Source of the DNA: Climacteris rufus
Lineage: Eukaryota; Chordata; Aves; Passeriformes; Climacteridae
DNA: 64,000 nucleotides
Assembly (NCBI GenBank): GCA_013398175.1
Contig: VZRZ01008560.1
Span: forward strand, 10,882-74,881
Reading direction: 5' to 3'
Shown: positions 23,958-35,009 of the stretch, piece by piece
How positions within the stretch are numbered: position 1 is the stretch's first letter
Layout of the letters: the number at the start of each line of letters is the position of its first letter
The notes under the pieces: generated by a model
Told to the model about the DNA's origin: nothing
Databases searched by the model: none
Seen by the model: only the letters and a program-made list of their open reading frames with translations
Program-made: the position numbers and the translations under genes

Positions 23958-26900
23958 AAAGAAAAATGTGCTAAAACCTTTTAAAATAACATGAATTGTT
24001 ATAAATCCACAAGGACTGGTGTTTGGCTCACAGATATTGGTACTGTTTTCATAAGAGCATGTTACTCCATCAGTTTTTTGCTGGACAGTTCAAGAAACTT
24101 ACTTCACTTTCAAGAGGACAAATCTAGTGAAAACAATTGATTTTTAAATTATTATTATTTTTTAATTTTAATCCCAATATTTTTTCACCCTAAATTTCAT
24201 CCATCTGTAAAATCTATCTCTGGAGAAGAAAAGCATTAATTCAGACCCTTCAAAGTTTTGAATTTGCTTATTCTGAGAATCAAGTAGGTGATTAATGTTG
24301 GCACTTGAGTCTTCCCATATAACCATCATATCTTGGAAAAGAGCAGAGGAGTTACACTGATGTTGGGAAATAAATGAGAGAAAAGTTCATCTCTGCTCAC
24401 TAGTTTTGTAAAGTATATATGGAATTAACAATAACAGAAAGATAAAGCAAAATACTTAGGGCTTTAATAGATGGTGTATATTAGACTCCGGATTACTTTC
24501 CCTTAACCCTGAGTTTATTTTTCAGCTATAAAATTCTGTAGAGTGAGGCAGGTCATCCATCATTGAAAGCTCATCAGACGTGAAACAATTAGAGAGTGAC
24601 TGTTGTCCTGAAATAATGAAGCACTGATTGTATGCTTCTGTAGCTGAATAATGAAGTATAAAAGAAAGAAAAGTGGGTAAAGAGAAAAGATTTAAATATT
24701 TCCTAGCAAAGCTCAGACCTAGACTTTGAGTTATGAGCAGCTACTATAGAATGACTTCATGTAATTGTAAAGTTGCTTTCTTGACCTTCATGTAATGGGG
24801 AACATATTCTTCTAAAGTATTTCTTCATATGGCACTGCATATTGGTTCTGAAATGCAAACCTGCAGTGACAACCGTGTACAAAGTGTATAGAGATTCATG
24901 GAGTTTCATCTATAGCAAAGCTGGAGTTCTGGAGACAAGAGTTAACCTCATTCCCTATAAAATCCTTTCTCAGTGTTATACTCTGACTCTCTTAAAAATA
25001 ACCTAATTATTTCATGTGAAGATGCCCATGGATCTGAGAACACTACCTGTGACTGTTACCAATTCTGCCTCTGTTTCTTTAAATCCCCAGCTCTCTCTAT
25101 CTTCTTCTGCTTTCCTTTGTCCTCAATAAATTTTAGTTTCTTCTTTATATTTTTAATAAAGCTATTCCAGTATCATGTGGACCAAAGACTTATGAATAAT
25201 GGGGGTTTTTTTGTTTGAAAATTCTGTGCTTCCTTCTACAATTAAAATAGTTCAGAGACTTTCAATATTAATAAGGAAAGATATTGCTAAAAATGTCAAT
25301 ATCTGGTCAGCTAGCGCCACTGATTATGCCAGATGTTTTAATATCAATGGCATGAAAATAAGGAAAAATATTTATTAGAGGAGGTGGATATATAACACCC
25401 AGTTTTAAGATTAAATAAGGATGACTGTTATGTGTTATTACTCAAAATCACTGACTAAAGGAAAAGACTTGAGCAAGCAGCCTGGAAGCTCAAATTCATG
25501 GGAAGAATGGTGCTATTTATTGATTTATTGATTTAAATTTAGGGTCTTCTGACATAAGTAGAAGCACAATGCATATTTCTGTATTCTCTGCACAATGCTC
25601 ACTATAATGTTGAAGCTTTATTATTTCTGAATAAAACTGTAACCACTACATGGTTTTGCTCTTGTTTAAAATGAATCAACTTAGAAGCCAATGTCCTTGC
25701 TTTTCTACCTTTCCTGGCCATTGACTGATGGCTCCTTGATGGAAACATGTTCTGACCACCCACCTGTGATTTCGCTACAGAAAAAAACCTTCTCTTATGT
25801 GAGAATAAACAGATGAAACTAAACCTAAAGCATCATGAGCAGATGGTTCAATATTTTACTTCTTATTAGCTTTTATAATGTGATAGTGTCCAACCTGCTA
25901 CAGAACTTCTGGATATCAGTCACTCCAGTCTTCCACAAATCCTTGGGAATGTATCAATATAGGAATCAGCATTTTAAAAGGCAATTTTTTTACTTCATTT
26001 GAGAGAAAGGAAAAAAAACCCAGAAAAATAAAAGAGAAGAGAGGTTCCCTCATTGTGAATTCTGGATTATGAGGATACTTGCAGAGAAGGATGCTGATTC
26101 CTGACATGGAGTTTTTAATAAGTAACAAAAATGCCTATCTTAAGGTTATAGATGTAACTTGCAGGGTCTTGATCCTGATAATAGAAAAAGGCACAGATTG
26201 TTATTTTGTCTTTCCTTTATTTTGAATTGCTACAGACACATTTTTTCATGGACTCAGAGCTTTACCCTCAGTCCCAACTCCTGCCAAATGGTAAGAACCC
26301 TGTTGCTTTTGGAAAGATTTACTGCCTTAGCTCTCTGCCGGGTGGTAGCTACATGTGCATTACTGTGTTATCTACACAAAAGTCAGTGATTAAAGCAGTT
26401 TAGGATTAAGCCATTGATGTCATTAACACTTCTCATTTACAGTGCACTTTTATACTGCATTAAGTCTTCATTGATAGTGCTCTGGTTGCCTTTTTCCTAA
26501 GAAGACTGGTGAAGATTTTGGCCATTGGCCAAAAGTTTGGACTAAAGGTGGTGAGCATCACTTTTGATGATCACTGTGGAAACAGGGATCCAGTGTACAA
26601 CTTGTCTACCGACCAGTTACATCACTTATTTGTATATCTTTTTCCTCTGCTGTACAATGAAGGTTTTTAACACTCTCAAATCTCAAAGAGGCAGTGATGT
26701 GACAGAACATTAATTCATATAAAGGAAAGATGATATAAATGCTGGTTTGCTTATTCTTTTCCTAGCATTCTGTGGAAAAGAAAGAACATTCTCTTTGCTA
26801 GGATTCCTGGTCTCTCTTTCTCCAAGAGGTTAAATAAATAGCTTATAACCGTAGTGTCCTGAAACCTGTGAAAAAGAGAATGAAGTGTGGTTTATTAGAG

Positions 26901-28019
26901 CGTTAGCTTGGTTTTTGTATGTTTCATTTGCGAAAAAATGTGTACATGGTGTATCCCTGTTTGGAGTTTGGAGGTACCATCCCACATCACCTGACTAGAT
27001 AAGGTTCAATCGCTATTTCCAGGTGTCAATCTGACCAGGAAATACAGCTGTCAGTTAAGAACTTCCATCACGGTGAAGGGGTCAGAAACACCACCAAATA
27101 GAGAGGCTTCTCTGTCATTTCTTCTTGTCATTGTCTTTTGCTTTGTTGTTCCTCCTGCAATTCTGCCCTGAGAATATTTAGTTCTGAAATAAGTAAGTTT
27201 AAATAGCAAGCTTAATTTATTTACATTTCAAAAATACAAACAACTTAAAAAATATTTATCTAAAGAAATGCAGATTTCTTATTTCAGAGGGCTTCTGGTA
27301 GCTCAGTTTCATTTCTAAAACTGGAAAGAGGAGAAGAATGCAGTAAGAAATCGCAGTGCCCATACCTACCAACTCTTACTGACTCCAAAAAAACCCAGAC
27401 TCACAGCCCTTTTAATTTTACATTTGCAAGGTTTGCTCTCAAAACAAGATGCTGCGATTCTTGTGTGAACATGAGTACCATTCCTGCTGTTAACATTCAG
27501 AGTAAGATTTTGTCTGCTGAAAATCCTTCTTTGGGCTTCTGCTCAAAATTTCCAGTACCAAGCTTTGACACCCAACACCTAAACTCTTCTAAGGTCGCAA
27601 TGCTTCTAAATGTTGAGACAAAATGAGAAGGCATGTCTGGCTTGTTCCATTAGGACCATGTTAAATGGTTTTTGAAAAAAGTCATTTCAAGGTCATTTCT
27701 GGTTTAAGGCCTCTCTAAGTTGTTAATTGCCAGAACTGGGGATGATATGTCTAGTGAAAACTTCATGTGCTTGTGGCTTTCCTGAAGTGTCTCATACTGA
27801 AAAATACTGGAAGAAAAACTTTTAACCTAGACTAACCAATAGTTTTACTTGTTGATAATTTTTAAAGGGTTTTTTTTTTACTATTTGGAATGGTGATATA
27901 ATAAAATCAATTCAAGTGGTGATTACCTCCCCCCAATCCCGCCATATGTTTTGCAGCATCCTTCTTTCAGTATCTGGGTTCTAATAAGTATTTTAAAATA
28001 GTACTTCTTTTCATTTTGA
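23958..28019. other. Long unassigned stretch
   Basis: About 4 kb with no CR1, LTR or SINE recognised. There is AT-rich simple DNA near 24137-24175 and small T runs. No supported exon is seen. Confidence 0.5.
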
Positions 28020-28240
28020 ATGGGAATTATTCAAAGCTGCATCAGAAGAGGTTCAGACTTGATATTAGGAAACAATTCTTTACTGAGAGGCCAGGTCAAA
28101 CACTGGGACAGCTGTCCTAGAGAGGTGATCAATGCCCCTTGCACATCAGTGTTTAAGAGACATTTGGACAATGTGCTTAACATGATTTATCTTTTCAGTC
28201 AGTTGGAGTAGAGGATTGTTCTAGGTTCCTTCCCAAAGAA
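28020..28240 (+). mobile_element. CR1 LINE 3' end, plus strand
   Basis: 'AGGTTCAGACTTGATATTAG', 'GAAACAATTCTTTACTGAGA', 'GTCCTAGAGAGGTGATCAAT', 'GTGTTTAAGAGACATTTGGA' and 'GTTCTAGGTTCCTTCCCAAA' are the CR1 3' coding end and UTR. The expected ATTCTATG-type tail has been replaced by the pentanucleotide array that follows directly. Confidence 0.85.
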
Positions 28241-28385
28241 CTATTCTATTCTATTCTATTCTATTCTATTCTATTCTATTCTATTCTATTCTATTCTATT
28301 CTATTCTATTCTATTCTATTCTATTCTATTCTATTCTATTCTATTCCATTCCATTCCATTCCATTCCATTCCATTCCATTCCATT
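28241..28385 (+). repeat. Compound (CTATT)21(CCATT)8 microsatellite
   Basis: Twenty-one perfect CTATT units (28241-28345) are followed by eight perfect CCATT units (28346-28385). It is the largest pure microsatellite in the window. It starts where the CR1 tail should be, so it very likely grew out of ATTCTATT-like tail units. Purity suggests high polymorphism. Confidence 0.98.
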
Positions 28386-30469
28386 CCAACTATCTTATTG
28401 TATTATTTGTTTGGGTTTTTTTCTTCCAGATTGAGTGTTGCGATACAAAAGCAAAACATGTCAGGATGGTATTTCTGAACAGTATTAATGTCCATTTCAA
28501 ATGTTTTTTGACCATTTTGAAAGAGAATATTTTGTTTCTGAAATGATGGTTCTCAGCTCCTGTCTTTTGTTCAGTCTGAGTTTATGTGTTGATGACTAGA
28601 ATGTTAATGCAAAAATTTACAGTTGCATTATCTTTATGGCTGTGTATTATAATAACTTAATGGAGCAGAAATGCATTGCAGATGGACGGATAAAGACTGC
28701 CTGTGAAAATTAGAGAGAGGGAAAGCAAAATGTCTTTGAGTAGAGAATGTGCTGCACTGGAAGGTAGATTGGTCCTGAATATTAATTTAAGTGGATGGTG
28801 TTTTTAACCATATTTCTTTCCATATTCTATGTTTCACACATGGCTTTGCAAAGACATGTTAGATAATGACAGTATGATTGCTGTGAGTAGTAGTTCACAC
28901 AGACACAGTCATTGGTTCCCATTTTTCTTAGATTCAGAAAGACATCAGAATTTTTCCTTTTGCTTTGGGCTTTCTTTATTTTTTTGTTGTTATTGTTGCT
29001 TATTTGTTTTTCCCCAAAGTGTGTTGCTGAATCTTTAGCTTCTGCTAAGGTATTTACAAGACAGGCAGGTGCAACATCAATTTAGCATCATGTCTGCCAG
29101 GATGATGCTGTAAAGAATGGACAGAGACTGCTGCCAGCTCCTGGAAACACCATGTCAGGGAGAACAGGAAGGAAATATGACAAAACGAAGGTCGTACGTG
29201 GCTTGAATAGATTAAATTGTGGTAGAAGACAAAATGGAAAAAAATATCCTAATAGGTCTGTTAGAGTGGCAACTACAAATGTCAGCAACAAGATAAGGTA
29301 GTGGACTTGTTAAGTTCTCTACACAGAGACATATCTGAAGACAATCTTTGCAGGGTGGTACATGAAGAAAGGCCCAGAAGTTAAACAATTTCCACAAAAT
29401 CAAAAATTTAGTAGAAAATATTTTAATAAGAAAGAAAGGATACCTCTGATTTGTGATATTATAGAAATCAAATAGAAAAGAGAATTTCTGAATGTCTTTC
29501 TAGCATTGCACTAACTTATATCTCCATGTATTAATTAATTGCTATGTATAGAACTGTATCTGTATTTATTTCCGTTATTTTCTCAGAATTCAAGACCTTC
29601 TCAAAAATCTAAACATATTTCCTTAACTTTATGTCAACAGCAAAATGAAATAGTTATATAATATATTCACTCTGAAATTTCTTTGTAATAAATATCCTGT
29701 GGGACCTGTTTTACAGTCACCTTGAGAAGTTTATGGAATACCCACTGACACAGTTTTTTAGCATTAAATTATAGTCTTTAATAACCAGTTATTGACTCTA
29801 ACATCTTTTAGACTGTTTGGCCATTGAAGAATAAATGATCATAGGAGATGCATGAAATGATCTGATTGACTCATGAGCAGCAAGGATGGGTAATTCAGAG
29901 GACAAAAAATCATGTGTTATGGTGTTCTTATATATGTCCAGTTTAAATAACTTTAAATACTTCCTCTTACAGCTCAATGGCACTGTTTCACACTGAGATT
30001 AGGAGAATATTCACACAAATACTCTGAGTTTACTAATGGAAAAAAAAGTTGTCTTAATTCCTCTCGAAGTGATGTGTAGTGGACACTCCAGGGCCTGTCT
30101 GTGCTTTAAGGTAGTCTTCAAATCATTGGTTTGCCAAATTTTCTCTTAGAGAAAACATTTGTCCTATTTGTATGAGCAAATATTTTAATAATTTGAGGAG
30201 TAGGAAATGAATAAATGTCAAGTGAATTCCACTGTTGAAGTGATAATTTATAGAAAAATTAATAATTATAATGAAGAGTTCTCTTTCCATTGGCTGATCT
30301 CAGCCATCAGTGCTACGGCTAAAGAAAATTCACATACGAATTGTGGGTCTGAGGAACATGTTGCACTCCAAGAAATATTGAGAGTTGGTTATCAGGCACT
30401 TTGGATGAAATATTCTCTGAATTACTTTACAAAAAGAGAATGTGGCAAAGCCATATTCTTTCTAACAGT
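28386..30469. other. Unassigned DNA
   Basis: No repeat or exon recognised over about 2 kb. Confidence 0.5.
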
Positions 30470-30840
30470 GGGACGCTGTCGCTCTAGTATGTTGCTACAG
30501 GCACTGTTGCGGTGCCTCTGGGGGTGGCTGACAGCCCGGCCCGGCCCCGCCGTGCTGGAGCCGCGGGGGCTGGACTCTCTCCCCCCACGCCGATGCAGCT
30601 GGGGGTGGCACAGCCCCGGGCTGCCGTGGAGGCTCCCTGGCCAGGGCGGCAGGGGCGGTCCCTGCCCGAAAGGGCAGCTCATCGGTTCCTGTGCCGGTGC
30701 GGACAGCAGAATGGCTGGGCAGCGACCCTGCCAGTCATTGTAATCCTCCGAAGTGATTAGCTCTCTCCCGACTGCCCTCCCCTCGCTTCCGTGCTGTAAC
30801 AGACACCCCCGACAGCCATTTTTGTCTTTATTCACATTCT
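30470..30840. promoter_or_regulatory. Isolated CpG-rich block (CpG island-like)
   Basis: Base composition changes sharply from the AT-rich background. From 30530 to 30740 about 17 CpG are counted by eye in roughly 205 bases, with CCCGGCCCGGCCCCGCCG-type sequence. Open frames cross it on both strands (178 codons plus, 137 codons minus), as expected in GC-rich DNA where stops are rare. Neither has a recognisable domain. It could be a promoter CpG island of an unseen transcript, or a GC-rich piece of a retroelement next to the LTR at 31045. The minus strand has AATAAAGAC at its right edge (about 30825). Its function is open. Confidence 0.55.
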
Positions 30841-30968
30841 CCAGAAATAAAAACCTGCTGGCAATAAGCGGAAAAGAACTCTTCCTCCTCTCTTTACTTC
30901 CCTGCTTAAATTAAACCACTGTGCATGAACTGAACCAAGATTCTGCGGGAGCTTTGATGCTGGCTCGA

Positions 30969-31020
30969 CTCTGTTCAACAGAGACTGGGTGAAGCCCAGT
31001 GAAGCGCTGGGTGAAGCGCT
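30969..31020. repeat. Cluster of small inverted repeats
   Basis: Three follow one another: CTCTGTT/AACAGAG around one base (30969-30983), ACTGGG/CCCAGT around TGAAG (30984-31000), and two AGCGCT words (31003-31008 and 31015-31020). The direct repeat CTGGGTGAAGC occurs at 30985 and 31007. It lies between the CpG-rich block and the LTR. Confidence 0.7.
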
Positions 31021-31044
31021 TTTCTCAGGTCACGAGATGGCTGC

Positions 31045-31271
31045 TGAAGGCTCCGTGCTACTCATGCTTTTTACCCGCAGCAAGGCACGGAAATAAGCAC
31101 CCAACAACACAGCTCAGTTAATGCAGCAGGAGGGAGCGTTTATTGTCCTATTCCCTTTATATATGGTAGGAACCCAAGTAGATGATTCATTAGTGTCCAT
31201 CTACCCCCCAATATGATTGGCTGGGTTCTACACCGCCTGAATCAAAACATATCATGCCTAGACTCACAACA
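31045..31271 (-). mobile_element. Compact solo LTR, ERVK-like, minus strand
   Basis: Minus strand: TGTTGTGAGTCTAGGCATGA at the 5' end, a TATATAAAGG box near 31157-31166, AATAAACGCTCCC about 20 bases later, and a 3' end of GGAGCCTTCA. Promoter and polyadenylation signal close together with a short R are typical of alpha/betaretrovirus-like LTRs of birds. Flanking pentamers GCTGC and GCTGT match at four of five positions, a likely target duplication. No coding part is present. The left limit depends on that duplication. Confidence 0.75.
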
Positions 31272-31814
31272 GCTGTGGAAAACAGCAGGTGCTTATCTTA
31301 TTGTTTTTCATAGCTTGCATGAGAAAGACAGCTTTTCTCAAGAAAAGCCCTGGGCAGCTACAGGACACATTGAAATTTAGCCAACTTGGCACAGAGGAAA
31401 AATGAGATCTCAGACTTTGCTCCTGGAGTTTACTGCACAGGCCAGAATGCAAACATCATCAAGATGGGTAACAAATGGCTAATCACTTTCCTGGGATACC
31501 AAATGTTTAGGAAGCTGAGGAATCAAAAGGTGTTAGGTGAGATTTTGAAATTAAGCAGAAAATGGGAAACTACCATTTCTGGGAATTGAAGGTCTAGGTT
31601 AAGTCTTATGTAGAAAGCCTTTGCACTGATCTTGGTACCAAGAAAAAAAAAGAAAATTTTTACAAAAAGAACAAAAAACCTACTGGGAAACAGGTTTATT
31701 TTTTGGTGCAATTTTTCTAACCCAGAAAACTATGCCATAAAAGGGACAACTTTCACCTTCTTGCCAGAAGGAGGTGAGATTCTTATAAATATCATAAAAA
31801 CCCCACATGTATAA

Positions 31815-32115
31815 GAAAGTTGCCCCAACTCTCTCAGCCTGTATCCATAGAAGAGGTACTCCAGCCCCTGATCCTCTACCCTACTCAGGACTCATTCCAA
31901 GAAGTCCATGAGCTGGATGCAGCACTGCAGGTGGGGTCTCACCAGAGCAGAGCAGAGAGAAGAATCCCCTCCCTTGCCATGCTGCTCGCGCTGCTTTCGA
32001 TGCAGCCCAAGGCACATTTGGCTTTCTGTGCTGCCAGAGCACATTGCCAGATCGTGTTGACCTTTCCAACAACCAACACCCCCAAGTCTTGCAGTAGTTT
32101 CTGGATTCTGTATAT
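31815..32115 (-). mobile_element. CR1 LINE, reverse-transcriptase ORF end, minus strand
   Basis: 'CAACTCTCTCAGCCTGTATC', 'GAGCTGGATGCAGCACTGCA', 'GGTGGGGTCTCACCAGAGCA', 'GATGCAGCCCAAGGCACATT', 'GCTTTCTGTGCTGCCAGAGC' and 'ACCAACACCCCCAAGTCTTG' are the reverse complement of the last part of the CR1 polymerase ORF. Neither the 3' UTR nor the RT core is present, so it is a fragment. The overlapping frames of 63 and 99 codons are not separate genes. Confidence 0.93.
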
Positions 32116-32519
32116 TTAGATTATATCATTAACTAGCAGAAACAACATTTATTTAAATATACAGTGACCAAATTATTTATAAAAAATAATATAATTTTCC
32201 TGTCACACAGTATTCTCCCTTACTCAGCATAGGATCAAGAAACAGGAGAAAGTGGACCAAATTTAGAAAAGAAAACTATATAATTAAACAGTGGTTCCCA
32301 CAGAGGCTTTCTATCATCTCAGTTTTAGAAATACTCTGGGACTTTTTTCTGGCATGTGAAGGCAGTTTTTGCAGACATAGTTTTTTTCAGAGGAACTGCA
32401 GCTGAGCAAGAGTAATATTTTAGGGAGTGTTAGGGGATACTGCACATGCTTGTGCCTGCACACACATCCACACAGACACCTTCCTTAGGAATACCATTTA
32501 GGAAATTGGAATTCAGTGG
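32116..32519. other. Unassigned DNA
   Basis: AT-rich and unique by eye, up to the LTR start. Confidence 0.5.
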
Positions 32520-33106
32520 TGTCCTGGATTCAGCAAGGGTAGAGTTAATTCCTTCTCAGTAGCTGTTACAGGGCTGTGCTTTGGATTTGGATTGTGAATG
32601 GTGTTGATAACACACGGATGTTTGGGGTTTTTGCTGATCATGTTTATCCTAAGGCAAGGACTTTTTTCTTCCCTGTCCTGTTACTCTGCCAGTGAGGAGG
32701 CAGAGCAAAAAAACTGGGAGGGAGCGTAGCCAGGACAGGGAACTCTAATTGTCCAAAGGGATATTTCACACCATAGAATATCATGCCCAGTATATGAACT
32801 GGGGGGTTTACCCAGAATGGTCGATCTGGGTTTGGGAAGAGGAATCTGATATCAGTCAGCACATGGTGAGCGATTGCATTGTGCATCACTTGTTTTCTTC
32901 CCTTTTAATCATCATCATTATTATTATTATTTACCTTTGTCATTGCATTTTGTTTTATTTTCAATTATTAAACTGTTCTTGTCTCAACATGCAAGTTTTA
33001 CTTCAAGTCTCCTCCCCATTCCACCAGGGTGTGGGGGGAACAGAAGGGGAGGGTGAGCGAGTGGCTGTGTGGTGTTCCATCTCCAGCCAGGCTTAAAACA
33101 GTGACA
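32520..33106 (+). mobile_element. Complete ERVL-like solo LTR, plus strand
   Basis: Starts TGTCCTGGATTCAGCAAGGG and carries 'GGTGTTGATAACACACGGAT' and 'GTCCAAAGGGATATTTCACA'. A TATA-like AGTATATGAACTGGGG (about 32792) and ATTAAACTGTTCTTGTCTCA (polyadenylation region, about 32967) follow. It ends GGCTTAAAACAGTGACA. At 587 bp it is the most complete copy in the window. AGTGG before and AATGG after it match at four of five bases, a probable 5-bp target duplication. A small (ATC)(ATT) run at 32910-32932 has expanded inside. No viral genes are present. Confidence 0.92.
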
Positions 33107-34179
33107 AATGGAAAAACTAACATGCATCTATGTGTTATAAAACAAAAGCTGCAATTAAATAACAGGTTTATGTTGTCCTAGGTCACTGCTGGATGCTGCT
33201 GGTAGCTGATAACAAAGCAACTGTTTCTCACCTCTAGTCCTGAGAGGAAGGATGCAAACACACATTTGAAACCTGAAGTGAGTGGTTCTGCTCACTTGCA
33301 GTTTTATGATGGCCCCAGAATATTGTTGTTAATTTCCTTCATGGTTATTAAAAAAATAAAGTATTCATTGCAATATATTGTTAAGCAAATTCTATACATA
33401 ATCCTAAAGGGGCTTTTGTTTTATTATTTTTTTTACCTTTGTTTGGGCTTTTTGCACTGTTCATTTTGAGTTTCAATGCTAAATCCTGTCACATTTTCTA
33501 TTTCAGAAGGTCATAAAAGACAGAGTACAAAAGTATACAGTGAAGAATGAGAATTAACTTTATGCAGGGATTGGCTATTCCAGGGCAGAATTTATTAATA
33601 TCCTTTGTATGATATTAAGCCCAGACTTGTCTTGAGGCTCAGCTATGCAAAGTACTTGAAATCCATGGCAATAAACAATCCATTTCTGCAGTTAAACAAA
33701 ACTATTGAAAATATCACTCTGTGAGGGCTGACTGAAATAGGGAATTTGGGGATAGGATCCGTTTCATCTGTTTGTTGATTATAAAATAGATCTCTCTACA
33801 GCTGAGCTGGCTGTTTAGGCTTCCACAATGGTCAATGTAGCCTAATCAATACAGTCAATAGAGTTTAATGTGATTAATTTGGACAAATGTGTTTATTTTA
33901 GGGTGAGATAAACTTCTCAGACTTCAGTCCTGTTGAGTTTATTGACTAGTCCCCCATGGACTTGGAAAAGAAACTCAGAGTAATTTGGTCAGATGTCTCG
34001 ACATTGAAGAAATCCATGGGTAGTTAAATGAACCCTGGAGTTTGTGATGCTCATAATCACAGAGCTCATAATGATTCACAGGCAGGTCTTCTGAATCATA
34101 AAATAAAGATTTCTCCTTTTGCATTGTGCTAGTTCTGGCATGATAAATAATTGGCAACAGGAAAAAAAAAAAAAAAAAG
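33107..34179. other. Unassigned DNA with a CAAT-rich patch
   Basis: 33830-33880 holds several TCAAT words (GGTCAATG, ATCAATAC, GTCAATAG), similar in style to 1531-1700. An A run lies at 34162-34178. Nothing else recognised. Confidence 0.45.
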
Positions 34180-34221
34180 GAAATTCCATCTCAACAAAAA
34201 AGAAATTCCATCTCAACAAAA
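34180..34221. repeat. 20-bp direct repeat after a poly-A run
   Basis: GAAATTCCATCTCAACAAAA occurs at 34180-34199 and 34202-34221, a period of 22 with two bases between. It directly follows a homopolymer A run. Confidence 0.9.
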
Positions 34222-34678
34222 CTGGGGTATTTGAAAAAAAGGAAAAGAAATATCTTCATGACAAAGCCTGAGGGTAAAAACATCTTACCTTTTACAGAAA
34301 TATACAGTACCTATACAGACTTCCTCAGAAGTACTTAACCTTGACGTATGCATAAATTGAACACTTCTTGGAATACGAAATATGCAGCATGTCACCACAG
34401 GCTACTCCTGCCTACTTCTAGCAGGCATTGCTATTCCATATCAAGGAAAATAGAAATGGTTGTGAGCAGTCTGTGCGGAGCAGAAGATGGGAATAAGGTT
34501 TTCCCAGGGTTATATTCCCTAGACAAAATCTGCCCCTAGTCTCTGCAATTTCTTGGGACAAAGACTGTTACAACATAAGTCACAATAAGTTCCTTCTGTT
34601 GATTTTATATAATTTTTTAATCTCCTTTTATTCCTTCTGCCTGTTACAAGAATCACTCTCAGTGCACTTTCTGTATTT
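34222..34678. other. Unassigned DNA
   Basis: No recognised element. Confidence 0.5.
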
Positions 34679-34687
34679 CTTTCATAT

Positions 34688-34999
34688 TGCTATAAGAGAA
34701 CGACGCAGACTCCCCAGGCAGGTGAAAAAGGTAGTTCTTTATTAGCAAAAAACAGGCCTTTTTAAGGAGTTCAGTCATTATCAGCTGCATACCTTTGAAA
34801 CACAACAAACATAATTCAACCAACCTTCCTCACCCATGGTGTAAGCATGGGAAGAGCATGCTAAGAGCATGGGACTGTTATGTAACCTGTTTTTCTGCTC
34901 CTATTTCTGCTGAATCATTCCCATAGTCCTTCACTGCTTAGCTGAAGTGAGTCCATGATGGTAAAGCCTTATTTCACTAGGCCGTGCATATCTGCTACA
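34688..34999 (-). mobile_element. Solo LTR with 9-10 bp flanking duplication, minus strand
   Basis: Minus strand: TGTAGCAGATATGCACGG at the 5' end, AATAAAGAACTACC about 55 bases before the 3' end, then CTGCCTGGGGAGTCTGCGTC and a 3' end of CTTATAGCA. It has TG...CA ends and a polyadenylation signal but no coding part. The flanks carry an exact CTTTCATAT direct repeat (34679-34687 and 35000-35008), and the tenth base also matches. Retroviral integrases usually leave 4-6 bp, so this is longer than expected. The family is not named with certainty (ERVK/ERV1 type likely). Confidence 0.8.
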
Positions 35000-35009
35000 C
35001 TTTCATATT

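Noticed and set aside
28241..28385. CRISPR-like array
   Set aside because: Pentanucleotide units without spacers, in a vertebrate genome. It is a microsatellite.
30207..30743. 178-codon open frame, the longest in the window
   Set aside because: It starts in AT-rich DNA and is long only because it enters the CpG-rich block. It has no domain, no splice logic, and an equally open frame on the other strand.
30422..30835. 137-codon minus-strand frame in the CpG block
   Set aside because: Pro/Gly/Arg-rich translation typical of GC-rich noncoding DNA, with no recognisable motif.
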